From Lachnospiraceae bacterium (lineage in GTDB: Bacteria > Bacillota > Clostridia > Lachnospirales > Lachnospiraceae): a DNA stretch of 64,000 nucleotides. Numbering within the stretch: the stretch's first letter is position 1; the number at the start of each line of letters is the position of its first letter. The stretch lies in the NCBI GenBank assembly GCA_017503735.1, contig JAFVSN010000004.1:83995-147994 (forward strand), read 5' to 3'. Of this stretch, positions 9,400-18,134 are shown piece after piece. The position numbers and the translations under genes are program-made. The notes beneath the pieces were generated by a model. The model searched no databases and was not told where the DNA came from. It saw only the letters and a program-made list of their open reading frames with translations.

Positions 9400-11619
9400 T
9401 TACTGCGCCATTTCCTCCAAATGTCTTCCCAATCCCGAATAACGTTTCATCTCATCCGTATTTTCAATCATTGCAGTTACCGTAGCCGCATTTCCGATAA
9501 TGGTTACACATTGCTTTGCTCTGGTCACTGCCGTATAAAGCAGATTCCGGTTCATCAGAAGCCTCGGTCCCGTAAGCAACGGAATCACCACCGCCGGATA
9601 TTCACTGCCCTGAGACTTATGTATCGTAGCCGCATACGCAAGTTCCAACTCATCCAGCTGGGAAAACGGATATTCCGCCACACGGCCTTCCTCAAACTCA
9701 ACGCTTACCCGTTCGGAGAAGAAATTGATTTCCCGGATTCTTCCGCAATCTCCGTTAAACACACCGGTTCCCGATTCTACCGGGATCCCGTATCTGCTCC
9801 GAATCTCCCATTCCAGTTGATAGTTGTTTTTGATTTGCATTACTTTATCGCCTTCGCGGAATACCCCTTTGCTGTGCTCTTTTTCCTTCTTTCCTTCTTC
9901 TGCCGGATTTAAATGCTCCTGTAACAAAACATTTAACCGTTCCACACCCAATTCTCCCTTTCGCATCGGCGTCAGCACCTGCACTTCCTGCGGTTTCACA
10001 TGCAAATGCTTTGCCAACTTTTCCTTCACCAGATACAAAATCGACTGTTGGATTACCGAAAGGTCATCTCTTTGCAGGAAGAAAAAATCCTTACTTTTAT
10101 TATCCAGGCGTATTTCCTCTCCGGCATGTATCTTATGGGCATTGGTAATAATATCACTTTCCTGTGCCTGTCGAAAAATCTTATCTAACGTTACGACGGA
10201 AAAACAATGGGAGTCAATAATATCCCGCAACACATTTCCCGGTCCTACCGACGGTAACTGGTTTACATCCCCTACCAACACAAGACGGGTGCCGATAGGA
10301 ATCGCTTTTAGCAATGCATGCATCAAATAAATGTCCACCATAGACATCTCATCAATAATAATCAAGTCACATTCCAACGGATTTTCCTCATTCCGCTCAA
10401 AATGCATCCGATTTCCCATGGTTTCCGACACCTTCAACTCCAACAAACGATGAATGGTTCTCGCTTCTCTTCCGGTTGTCTCCGTCATACGTTTTGCCGC
10501 CCGTCCCGTAGGAGCCGCCAATAAAATATCCAGACCTTCCTTTTCAAAAAACTGTAACATGGTACGAATGGTTGTGGTTTTACCGGTTCCCGGTCCACCG
10601 GTTAAAACAAAAACACCGTGTCTTGCCGTCTCAAAAACCGCCCGTTTCTGTAACTCGTCCAGTTCGATTTCCTCGTGTCGTTCCAAGGACTGCAGTCTCG
10701 TTTCCAGTACAGAATCCGATAATTCATACGCTACATTTAAGTCCAACAGCATCCGGGCCGTATTTAACTCCGTATAATACGCCACAGAACTATACAAAAA
10801 GCGCTCTCCGTCCACCTCTTTTACAATCAGTTTCTTCTCCATTTGTAAAAAATCAATCTGACGCTTTATCGGTTCCCGTCCCAATTCCAGTAATTCACAA
10901 GTACTTTGCAAAATTTCCTCTTCCGGTAAATACACATGTCCGCTGCTTCCCGCCTGCGTCAAAACATAAAAAATAGCAGCACGAACCCTGTATTCGGAGT
11001 CCCCACGAAGCCCCACGCGGTTTGCAATCTCATCCGCAATACGAAACCCGACTCCGTCGATATCCTCTGCCAGACGGTATGGATTCTCTGTTAAAACCAA
11101 TTCCATCTGCCCCTTATACCGTTCATAAATTTTTACAGCAAGGGCATTGGATATCCCGTACTGTTGCAGGAACAGCATCGCATGCCGTAATTCACGTTTT
11201 TCTACAAACTGCTCGTAAATGGCATGGGCCGACTTCTCACTGATTCCCGAAACTTCCGCAAGACGTTCCGGCTCCTCCTCCATGATCCGAAAGGTATCCT
11301 CTTTAAAACGGCGCACAATTCTGGCTGCCAGCTTTGCTCCCACACCTTTGATTGCTCCCGAAGCCAGATAACGTTCCATTGCCACCGCATCTTCCGGTTC
11401 CTGTACTTCGTAGTGCTCTACCAGAAATTGTTCTCCGTACACATTATGTACCGTATAAGAACCGGAAACCGACAGGAGCTCCCCTTCACTAACCGCGGAA
11501 AAAATACCGACGCAGACTACATCGTCCTCCTCGGTTTCCAACGTAAGTATCGTATACCCGTTTTTCTCATTGCGATACTTAATATGGGTCACATACCCCT
11601 TGATTCTCTCCTGTTCCAT
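9400..11619 (-). CDS. recD2: RecD2-type ATP-dependent DNA helicase
   Basis: SF1 5'-3' helicase of 739 residues, acting in DNA repair independently of RecBC. It has the RecD2-specific N-terminal region with helix-hairpin-helix-like segments (GAIKGVGAKLAARIV, ISEKSAHAIYEQF), then Walker A GGPGTGKT (about residue 345), Walker B IIIDEMSMVD (about 420), VGDVNQLPSVGPG, and the C-terminal UvrD-like motifs YAATIHKSQGSEYP and LLYTAVTRAK. Length and motif order are normal. It starts at ATG after AAGGAGCG. A hairpin at 11641-11670 separates it from the flagellar operon upstream. Confidence 0.95.
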   Translation of the reverse strand: MEQERIKGYVTHIKYRNEKNGYTILTLETEEDDVVCVGIFSAVSEGELLSVSGSYTVHNVYGEQFLVEHYEVQEPEDAVAMERYLASGAIKGVGAKLAARIVRRFKEDTFRIMEEEPERLAEVSGISEKSAHAIYEQFVEKRELRHAMLFLQQYGISNALAVKIYERYKGQMELVLTENPYRLAEDIDGVGFRIADEIANRVGLRGDSEYRVRAAIFYVLTQAGSSGHVYLPEEEILQSTCELLELGREPIKRQIDFLQMEKKLIVKEVDGERFLYSSVAYYTELNTARMLLDLNVAYELSDSVLETRLQSLERHEEIELDELQKRAVFETARHGVFVLTGGPGTGKTTTIRTMLQFFEKEGLDILLAAPTGRAAKRMTETTGREARTIHRLLELKVSETMGNRMHFERNEENPLECDLIIIDEMSMVDIYLMHALLKAIPIGTRLVLVGDVNQLPSVGPGNVLRDIIDSHCFSVVTLDKIFRQAQESDIITNAHKIHAGEEIRLDNKSKDFFFLQRDDLSVIQQSILYLVKEKLAKHLHVKPQEVQVLTPMRKGELGVERLNVLLQEHLNPAEEGKKEKEHSKGVFREGDKVMQIKNNYQLEWEIRSRYGIPVESGTGVFNGDCGRIREINFFSERVSVEFEEGRVAEYPFSQLDELELAYAATIHKSQGSEYPAVVIPLLTGPRLLMNRNLLYTAVTRAKQCVTIIGNAATVTAMIENTDEMKRYSGLGRHLEEMAQ

Positions 11620-11640
11620 CTTCGCTCCTTATCATACAAA

Positions 11641-11670
11641 GGGCGCTACGGGATTCTGCCCGTAACGCCC
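11641..11670 (-). terminator. Hairpin after the flagellar rod operon
   Basis: GGGCGCTACGGG pairs with CCCGTAACGCCC (one wobble pair). On the minus strand it follows the rod-binding gene by 22 bp, but the U-tract is only TTTGTAT, so termination may be partial and recD2 may be partly read through. Confidence 0.55.
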
Positions 11671-11691
11671 GTAACATGTTTCGTTCCTATA

Positions 11692-12117
11692 TTAATTTTC
11701 CTCGTCATAAAACGATTTCGTTTCTTCCACGTTTTCTACCGTTTCACCGGAGTTTTGTAAACTCTCCTGTACCGGAGTCACCGTATTCCGTTTCATAGAC
11801 TCGTATAACTGCTGTGCAAGACCCAACTCACCGTTCTCCGTAATCTGCTTTGCATATTCCTGATACATCATATCTCCGAAATATGTAAGATAATCACTTT
11901 CTTCCTCTTCACTGTCCGTAAGGGCATCTTTCATACGGTCAAAAACCTTTTCCACCAAATATGCTTCAAACTCCTTGCAAACTTCCATAATCTCTTCGTC
12001 GGAACTTTCCCCGGTGTTTATACTTGTCAGCTTGTTTTGCAACCCAACGGCCTTGCTGTCATTTTTGCTCTTTTGCATCTGTGCATAGAGAAGATCACTG
12101 CTTAATCCGATACTCAT
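11692..12117 (-). CDS. flgJ: FlgJ-like rod-binding protein
   Basis: A 141-residue protein matching the rod-binding domain (N-terminal part of enterobacterial FlgJ): about residues 40-110, with CKEFEAYLVEKVFDRMKDAL and the LTYFGDMMYQEYAKQITENGELGLA segment. It lacks the C-terminal muramidase domain of proteobacterial FlgJ, as usual in Firmicutes. It probably caps the growing flagellar rod in the periplasm-equivalent wall space. It is the last gene of a four-gene minus-strand operon after the flgG-like gene (49-bp gap). Confidence 0.87.
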   Translation of the reverse strand: MSIGLSSDLLYAQMQKSKNDSKAVGLQNKLTSINTGESSDEEIMEVCKEFEAYLVEKVFDRMKDALTDSEEEESDYLTYFGDMMYQEYAKQITENGELGLAQQLYESMKRNTVTPVQESLQNSGETVENVEETKSFYDEEN

Positions 12118-12166
12118 TGCTTCCTCCTATCGTAAGGCTTCGCATTCCCTATCGTTATTTCAATAC

Positions 12167-13078
12167 CTATCCTCTTAAGTTATTTGCCTGTTGTAACATC
12201 TGGTCGGATGCCGTAATCACTTTCGAATTCATTTCATAGGCACGCTGAGCCACAATCAGATTTACAATTTCATCCACGGTCTGTACATTGGAAGCTTCTA
12301 AATAACCGGAACGAATCGTACTACGCTTTAATGCCGTATCTTCCACTTCCATACGCGGTTCACCGGAAGCAGCCGTCACCTGATACAAACTGCCGGAAAC
12401 CTTCTCAAGGCCGGAAGGATTATTAAACTGAACAATACCGAGCTGAGCCCGTTCCACAAACTCCGTCTTATACTTCTTCTCGGTATCCTGCACCGGAGTT
12501 TCCTGTTCTCCTTCCGTCTGCTCACCCTCTGCCGGCGGCGTAGTCACCGTAGTATCCTTTATCTCTACTCGTACCTCTTCAAAAATCCTTCCGTCTACGT
12601 CCACCGACAACTTGGTAACATCCGTCTGTGCCGGAAGAATAATCGCAGAGCCGTTCTTATCTAACAACGGGTAGCCTTCGGAATTGGTTAAAGCCAAACC
12701 ATCGGACGCAATCGCAAACAATAAGGAGCCGTTACGGGTATATGCAGTTTCACCGCTCGGCGTCTGTAATGCAAAGAACCCGTCTCCGTCAATCGCCAAA
12801 TCAAACGGATTATCCGTTTGGTTCAGATTTCCTTGGGTAAAGCGGGAAGTAATGGCACCGGTACGCACACCGGAACCCACCTGGCCGATGACCGGCTTCG
12901 GATCTCCGTTGTTGTCCGTTGTCTCTGTCTGAAGCTTCTGGTACAAAAGAGAGCGGAATTCCACCGTCTCTTTTTTATATCCGACTGTATTTACATTTGC
13001 AAGGTTATTGGAAATCGTATCTACACTGGTCTGCTGTGCAATCATTCCCGATGCACCGGTCCACAAAGATCTTAACAT
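12167..13078 (-). CDS. flgG: Flagellar basal-body rod protein FlgG/FlhP-like
   Basis: A 303-residue axial structural protein exported through the flagellar type III system. The N-terminal rod motif is intact (WTGASGMIAQQTSVDTISNN, followed by LANVNTVGYKK), as is the C-terminal D0 helix (QTVDEIVNLIVAQRAYEMNSKVI). The central part contains the FDLAIDGDGFFALQTPSGE motif of rod/hook proteins. An insertion rich in Glu/Thr/Pro (about residues 190-215) is not typical and looks like a flexible loop. By position after an mbl-like gene it corresponds to FlhP of Bacillus. AAAGAGGTGAC lies before the ATG. Confidence 0.93.
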   Translation of the reverse strand: MLRSLWTGASGMIAQQTSVDTISNNLANVNTVGYKKETVEFRSLLYQKLQTETTDNNGDPKPVIGQVGSGVRTGAITSRFTQGNLNQTDNPFDLAIDGDGFFALQTPSGETAYTRNGSLLFAIASDGLALTNSEGYPLLDKNGSAIILPAQTDVTKLSVDVDGRIFEEVRVEIKDTTVTTPPAEGEQTEGEQETPVQDTEKKYKTEFVERAQLGIVQFNNPSGLEKVSGSLYQVTAASGEPRMEVEDTALKRSTIRSGYLEASNVQTVDEIVNLIVAQRAYEMNSKVITASDQMLQQANNLRG

Positions 13079-13098
13079 AATGTCACCTCTTTCTTACG

Positions 13099-13875
13099 CT
13101 ATACACGTCCAATGGAATTTGCGGAATTCTCCAAAGTCTGGTCTACCGACTGAATTACCTTTTGGTTTGCTTCATAGGCTCTGGTAATCGCAATCATATT
13201 CACCATCTCGGTTACTACATTTACATTGGACTGCTCGGTATAGCCCTGACGAATCAGCCCTGTGGCATCCTTTTCCACAGCACCGTCCACCGGCTCATAC
13301 ATCACGTCTGCGTACTTTTTCAGATAATTATAATCTTCAAAGTCAAACAAATTAATCTTGTCCACATACTCACCGTCAGCATAAATACTACCGTCGATAT
13401 CCACTAAAATCTCGCCGGCATCAATCGGCACCAAAACATCCCCCGACTCGCCCTGCAAATGATTCCCTTCGGAATTCACTACATAGCCGTCGCTTGTCAT
13501 ATGGAAACTTCCCGCCCGGGTATACCTCATATGGGTATCACCGTTCCGATCCGTTACCGCCACCTGAAAAAATCCGGTACCGTCCAAAGCCAAATCAAAG
13601 GTATTCCCGGTTTCTCTTAAAGAGCCACCGGAATAATCCGTATAAACCTCACCGATTTTCACGCCGAGACTCATACTGCCGATCATACGGTCTCCCGTAA
13701 TCGGCTCGGATCTGTCCTTGATTTTAATGGTTAGCTGCTCGTCAAAAGACTGAGAGGTTACACCTTCCTTTTTGTAGCCTACTGTTGCCGAGTTCGCCAA
13801 GTTATTCGAGATAACATCCAGACGTTTCTGCTCGTTTGCCATACCTGTCCATGCTGTATATAATCCTCGAACCAC
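13099..13875 (-). CDS. flgF: Flagellar basal-body rod protein FlgF/FlhO-like
   Basis: A 258-residue axial protein with the same layout as its downstream neighbour: N-terminal WTGMANEQKRLDVISNNLAN, a core FDLALDGTGFFQVAV motif, and the C-terminal VNVVTEMVNMIAITRAYEANQKVIQ helix. It begins MVRGLYTAWTGM, typical of the FlhO/FlgF branch. The gap to the flgG-like gene is 20 bp and to the upstream mreB-like gene 68 bp. The order mbl-flhO-flhP is that of Bacillus. It probably forms part of the proximal rod. Confidence 0.92.
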   Translation of the reverse strand: MVRGLYTAWTGMANEQKRLDVISNNLANSATVGYKKEGVTSQSFDEQLTIKIKDRSEPITGDRMIGSMSLGVKIGEVYTDYSGGSLRETGNTFDLALDGTGFFQVAVTDRNGDTHMRYTRAGSFHMTSDGYVVNSEGNHLQGESGDVLVPIDAGEILVDIDGSIYADGEYVDKINLFDFEDYNYLKKYADVMYEPVDGAVEKDATGLIRQGYTEQSNVNVVTEMVNMIAITRAYEANQKVIQSVDQTLENSANSIGRV

Positions 13876-13943
13876 TTTTTTCTCCTTTCTGTAAAAAGCT
13901 CTATCTCGCCTCCATGCAGGTTACGGACAGCTTCATTGCTGTC

Positions 13944-14933
13944 TTAATCACGTTTTCCGCTTAAAAACTCAACATACTTTCCGGTACCGATTGCCACAGC
14001 GGTCATCGGATCTTCCGCCGTCATGGTCGGAATACCGGTCTTTTCTTCAATCAACTCTTCCAAACCGTATAACAAGCTTCCGCCACCGGTTAATACAATA
14101 CCACGCTCTGCGATATCCGCAGCCAGTTCCGGCGGAGTCTTCTCAAGTACGGAGTGTACCGCTTCCACAATCTGGGAAGTGGTTTCCCGAAGAGCTTCTT
14201 CCGTTTCCTCTGAAGTTACGGAAATGGTCTTCGGAAGGCCGGAAACTAAGTTACGTCCCTTTACGTCGATGGAGATAGACTCCGGACGACGATACGCGGA
14301 ACCGATACGAATCTTAATGTCTTCTGCGGTTCTTTCACCGATTAAAAGACTGTTCTTCTTCTTCATGTAACGAACGATGGCTTCGTCAAAATCATCGCCC
14401 GCAATCTTAATGGAGGTACTTACTACCGTACCGCCGAGAGAAATTACGGCAATATCCGTAGTACCGCCGCCGATATCCACTACCATGTTACCGCACGGTC
14501 TGGCAATATCAATCCCTGCACCGATGGCCGCCGCAATCGGTTCTTCAATAATCGCCACTTCCTTTGCTCCCGCCTGTAAGGTAGCGTCTTCTACTGCCTT
14601 CTTCTCAACTTCGGTAACACCGCTCGGCACACAAACGCTGACACGTCTTCCGCGGAAACGACGCTTACCTACCGCCTTCTGTAAGAAATACTTTAACATC
14701 TTCTCCGTTACGGTATAGTCGGAAATAACACCGGCACGAAGCGGACGTACCGCAACAATATTCCCCGGTGTACGACCAAGCATAAGTCTTGCTTCTTCAC
14801 CGATTGCCTTAATCTTATTCAAATCACGGTCAAACGCCACTACGGACGGCTCTTTTAATACCACACCCTTGCCTTTTATATATACAAGAACACTTGCGGT
14901 TCCGAGATCAATTCCGATATCACTGCTTAACAT
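13944..14933 (-). CDS. MreB-family actin-like protein (Mbl/MreBH type)
   Basis: A cytoplasmic actin homologue (329 residues) that forms membrane-associated filaments guiding cell-wall synthesis. Nucleotide-binding motifs are complete: phosphate 1 GIDLGTASV (residues 7-15), connect 1 EEPIAAAIGAG, phosphate 2 DIGGGTTDIAV and the adenosine motif GIVLTGGGSLLYGLEELI near the C-terminus. It heads the operon with the rod proteins, matching Bacillus mbl-flhO-flhP, so Mbl is the likeliest paralogue; MreB or MreBH cannot be excluded from one sequence. Start after GAAAGGAGAA. Confidence 0.93.
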   Translation of the reverse strand: MLSSDIGIDLGTASVLVYIKGKGVVLKEPSVVAFDRDLNKIKAIGEEARLMLGRTPGNIVAVRPLRAGVISDYTVTEKMLKYFLQKAVGKRRFRGRRVSVCVPSGVTEVEKKAVEDATLQAGAKEVAIIEEPIAAAIGAGIDIARPCGNMVVDIGGGTTDIAVISLGGTVVSTSIKIAGDDFDEAIVRYMKKKNSLLIGERTAEDIKIRIGSAYRRPESISIDVKGRNLVSGLPKTISVTSEETEEALRETTSQIVEAVHSVLEKTPPELAADIAERGIVLTGGGSLLYGLEELIEEKTGIPTMTAEDPMTAVAIGTGKYVEFLSGKRD

Positions 14934-14983
14934 CTTCCCATTCTCCTTTCACATAACCGGAGTGCATCTATGCCTCCGTTTCT

Positions 14984-15012
14984 ATTATATACATATTTGG
15001 GAGATTTTTCAA
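14984..15012 (-). promoter_or_regulatory. Promoter of the mbl-rod operon
   Basis: Minus strand TTGAAA (15012-15007), 17-bp spacer, TATAAT (14989-14984), 51 bp before the mreB-like ATG. A sigma-A rather than flagellar sigma-28 promoter. Confidence 0.75.
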
Positions 15013-15131
15013 AGCCTTTTTTCAATAATATGATTTTTTTTTACGTTATTTATTATATCGGTCAAAAAAGCCGATTTCTTCATAGTTTTTTCGACATTTT
15101 TCCTGTCCGTCTCAGGCTTTTTGCTTCCGTT

Positions 15132-15161
15132 TTGACAAGACCTCCCGTTCTGTGTTACACT
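15132..15161 (+). promoter_or_regulatory. Promoter of the four-TM protein gene
   Basis: TTGACA (15132-15137), 18-bp spacer, TACACT (15156-15161), 28 bp before the ATG at 15189. Confidence 0.7.
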
Positions 15162-15188
15162 AAGGATATTCCGACCGGGAGGTGCATT

Positions 15189-15680
15189 ATGAAAACACGG
15201 CAATCATCTCAATCATCCTGTAACGAGCGACAGATACTTTTTACTCTCTGCCGCTTTCTTTCCGCGCGTTTTCTTTATCGTTTTATGCTCCTTTTGTTGT
15301 CCGGAATCGGTATTCTTTTATCCATACTCGGACGCACACAGTTTGCTCCTTACGGTATCTGTGTGGTTTGTCTGTTACTCCCGTCTTTTTTACACGATTC
15401 CTTAGAAAAAAAACAAAAAAAGGAGAATAGCGATTCTCCTCTTTTTTACCTGTATAAACAGTATCGTTATTCCCCTGTTTTGTTCGCCGAATATCGTATT
15501 TCCCTTACCATTTGCGCCGTTATGTTATTCATATGGTACCTTTTGCAACCGTCTGCGCTCCGGCTTTTCGGACTCTCGGTTCCTCTTTTGTGTACCCTTT
15601 TATGCCTCGCTCTCTATCCCCTCGTCAGCCGAATTCTGTTCTTTCGGTTCCACCACAGGATGATGAACGGTATTTTGTAA
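15189..15680 (+). CDS. Uncharacterised four-TM membrane protein
   Basis: I do not recognise the family. The 163-residue product has two hydrophobic pairs (about residues 33-50 and 53-68; 104-122 and 128-150) separated by a Lys-rich loop (KKQKKEN), so it should span the membrane four times. ATG at 15189 has GGGAGG 8 bases upstream and a good promoter; the 73 codons upstream in frame lack both. Two oddities: a terminator-like hairpin lies inside the gene (15421-15447), and its last 81 bp overlap the 3' end of the GGDEF/EAL gene on the other strand. Expression of the full protein is therefore uncertain. Confidence 0.6.
   Translation: MKTRQSSQSSCNERQILFTLCRFLSARFLYRFMLLLLSGIGILLSILGRTQFAPYGICVVCLLLPSFLHDSLEKKQKKENSDSPLFYLYKQYRYSPVLFAEYRISLTICAVMLFIWYLLQPSALRLFGLSVPLLCTLLCLALYPLVSRILFFRFHHRMMNGIL
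15414..15447 (-). terminator. Bidirectional terminator inside the four-TM gene
   Basis: AGGAGAAT-AGCG-ATTCTCCT flanked by an A-tract on the left and CTTTTTT on the right. On the minus strand it lies 153 bp past the GGDEF/EAL stop codon and is probably that gene's terminator. On the plus strand it would stop transcription within the four-TM gene. Confidence 0.7.
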
Positions 15681-17936
15681 ACAACTCTGGCCCTTATATA
15701 AAACCTCAAACTCCTTTAACGGCATCGGCCTTGCATAATAATATCCCTGAATCATATCACAGCGGGCATTTTGTAAAAACTCTTTTTGTCCCTTTGTTTC
15801 AACACCCTCTGCCAACACTTCCATTTTTAAATCCTTTGCCATGGAAATCACATGCATCACAATTCTCTTTCCGCGGGTTTCGTCCGCATCCCCATCGCAA
15901 TCTTCCAAAAATACCTTATCTAATTTTAACACATCCACCGGAAGTCGGCGAAGTAAGTTAAGAGAAGAATAACCGGAACCGAAATCATCCATGGACAAAC
16001 GAAATCCTGCTTGTTTGATCTCCGCCATCACTCGAAGGAGACTCTCCGTTTCTTCATAAAAAGCCGACTCTGTCAATTCAAATTCGATATACTCCGGTGA
16101 CACATTATGCTTATGTACCACTTCCAATAAACGCTCTGTCAGATTCTGCTCATGCAGATGAACCCTTGACAGATTTACGGAAATACAAATCGGACAAAGT
16201 CCTTCTTTCAACCAGTTTTCTATCAATCCGCATACCTGATCCAGTACAAACAAATCCAATTCAACCACAAATCCGTTAAATTCAAATACCGGAATAAAGG
16301 AATTCGGGGAAAGCACTCCGCGAACCGGATGATTCCATCTGACCAAAGCCTCCGCACCGATGATTTTTTCATTTTCCACATCGTATTTCGGCTGGAAATA
16401 TACTAAAAATTCATGATTTTTTAAGGCTTCCTTTGCTTCATATTCCAGCTCTTTTTCTTCTACCCGGCGCTGTTTCATTTCTTCGTCATAATATACCACA
16501 TCTTCCAGCACTCTCTTTTTACATTCGGTACGTGCCAGATTTGCATTTGCACGAATCATGTTGATATCGGTAATATCATCAACCCGATAAACTCCGCAGG
16601 AAAACTTAAGTTCGCAAACCGTAAGCGTTTCCTCCGGCTCCCGGTATTGAATAATTTGCTGAAACAACTCCCGGATTCGGGCGGTAAGCTCGTTCTTTGT
16701 TCCGGTATCTTCCCATAACATGGCAAAATTATCTGCGGAAATACGCGCGTATAATTCATCCTTCTTGGTAAAATGCCGGAGTACCTTACCGATATGAATC
16801 AAAATCTGATTTCCGTATTCATAATCAAACATTTCATTAATGTACTTAAAGTTATCCACATCAAAGGTCACATAAGCGTAACGGGTTTCCTTCCTGTAAA
16901 TCAACTCCTGCGCATCCATCTTATGCTTTGTCTTTGACGGAATTCCGGTCAATGCATCCACATAAGCCGCATTGTAAACTTCTTTACGGTTTTTCAAATA
17001 CGAAATTACGGCATACAGCACAATACATACCATAAATACCGCCATAAGTGCCATCAACAAATACGTCCGGACCATCTCGTCCCGAATCTCTTTTTCAACC
17101 ACTTCGGAGCTGGTGAGCCGTACCACAAAAAAGTCTTTGTGACTGTCCACCTGTGCGGCCGCAAAATAAATTTCCTTACCGAATCTGTTTGTAGCTGCGG
17201 CTACAGCGCATCCCTTGACTTTCATATCCTCATCAAAAGCGGATTTTCCCTTCCATTCTTCTCCGGCTTGTAAAAAATCTTCCCAGGATATTTCCTCTAA
17301 ATAGTTCCCTAAATCATCCCCCATAAGAACCATCCGACCGGCACTGTCCACTACAATCTCCGTCCCGTCCTGCGGCTTAACACTTAACTCTGCCAGTAAC
17401 TTCTCCCTCTCATACTTCGCATAGAGAATGCCTACAACCTCATCCTTTTCTAAATACGGAAGAAAAAACACAACCCCGTCTCCTAATACATCGTCTTGAG
17501 AACGGGCAACTACATAATTTCCCTCCATTGCCAAATCAATATTCTTCGTCCTGGTATTCGGTACGACATCCCCTTCGTTGTCATAATAAGTATAGTCACG
17601 GTCAATAATCCCAAGCGCACCCATATTATATCTGTTTTTTGATGTTTCCAATACCGTTACCGCCTCCGGGCCGAATCCGTAAGAAAGGCTTACCATCTCT
17701 TGTATGGTTTCCAATGCAGTAAACTTAGTCTCTATACTTTCCGAAATCTCCTTTGCACTCAACTGCACTTCCCAAAGCAGATTGTTTTCACACTCCACTA
17801 TCATTTCTTTCCGCAATTCGTTTAATCCAAAAAATGCCATTCCGCATAACACAAGCAAAAGAACGCACAAAAACAAGAACCCTTTTGTGCGTCTTTTCTG
17901 TATCCCTTTATTTGCACTTTTTGAGTGTTTCCCCAT
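15600..17936 (-). CDS. Membrane cyclic-di-GMP phosphodiesterase (sensor-degenerate GGDEF-EAL)
   Basis: A 778-residue signalling protein: N-terminal TM (about residues 18-38), extracytoplasmic dCache-like sensor (40-270, a PAS-type ligand domain by its spacing), second TM (about 290-312), GGDEF-like domain and EAL domain. The GGDEF catalytic site is degenerate (SADNF in its place), so cyclase activity is unlikely. The EAL domain keeps GAEALVRW, NLS, ELTES, DDFGSGYSSL, LKLDK and EGVET, so c-di-GMP hydrolysis is expected. A promoter (18004-18033) overlaps the first 28 codons of the longest frame, which makes ATG 17936 the better start, although its AGAGG site is weak. It could link an outside signal to motility. 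Confidence 0.88.
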   Translation of the reverse strand: MGKHSKSANKGIQKRRTKGFLFLCVLLLVLCGMAFFGLNELRKEMIVECENNLLWEVQLSAKEISESIETKFTALETIQEMVSLSYGFGPEAVTVLETSKNRYNMGALGIIDRDYTYYDNEGDVVPNTRTKNIDLAMEGNYVVARSQDDVLGDGVVFFLPYLEKDEVVGILYAKYEREKLLAELSVKPQDGTEIVVDSAGRMVLMGDDLGNYLEEISWEDFLQAGEEWKGKSAFDEDMKVKGCAVAAATNRFGKEIYFAAAQVDSHKDFFVVRLTSSEVVEKEIRDEMVRTYLLMALMAVFMVCIVLYAVISYLKNRKEVYNAAYVDALTGIPSKTKHKMDAQELIYRKETRYAYVTFDVDNFKYINEMFDYEYGNQILIHIGKVLRHFTKKDELYARISADNFAMLWEDTGTKNELTARIRELFQQIIQYREPEETLTVCELKFSCGVYRVDDITDINMIRANANLARTECKKRVLEDVVYYDEEMKQRRVEEKELEYEAKEALKNHEFLVYFQPKYDVENEKIIGAEALVRWNHPVRGVLSPNSFIPVFEFNGFVVELDLFVLDQVCGLIENWLKEGLCPICISVNLSRVHLHEQNLTERLLEVVHKHNVSPEYIEFELTESAFYEETESLLRVMAEIKQAGFRLSMDDFGSGYSSLNLLRRLPVDVLKLDKVFLEDCDGDADETRGKRIVMHVISMAKDLKMEVLAEGVETKGQKEFLQNARCDMIQGYYYARPMPLKEFEVLYKGQSCLQNTVHHPVVEPKEQNSADEGIESEA

Positions 17937-18003
17937 GTTTTTATCCTCTGCTTTCCTGCTTTTCAAGCCATGTCTTTGGTGCCAAAAACCATTTCTCCCC
18001 ATT

Positions 18004-18033
18004 TTTATATATTCTATCACATTTTTTTGACAA
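18004..18033 (-). promoter_or_regulatory. Promoter of the GGDEF-EAL gene
   Basis: Minus strand TTGTCA (18033-18028), 18-bp spacer, TATAAA (18009-18004), about 68 bp before the preferred ATG. Confidence 0.55.
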
Positions 18034-18060
18034 TTACAAGATTAGCTATCGTTTTTTTAC

Positions 18061-18100
18061 AAAAAAAGCAAGAAAAAGCAAATTCTGCTGTTTTCTTGCT
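18061..18100 (-). terminator. Terminator of the XRE gene
   Basis: Minus strand: AGCAAGAAAA..AGCA pairs with TGCT..TTTTCTTGCT (one bulge), followed by seven Ts. It follows the XRE gene by about 35 bp. Confidence 0.8.
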
Positions 18101-18134
18101 CATCTGTCTGAACCATCTTATTTCGACCATAGAT

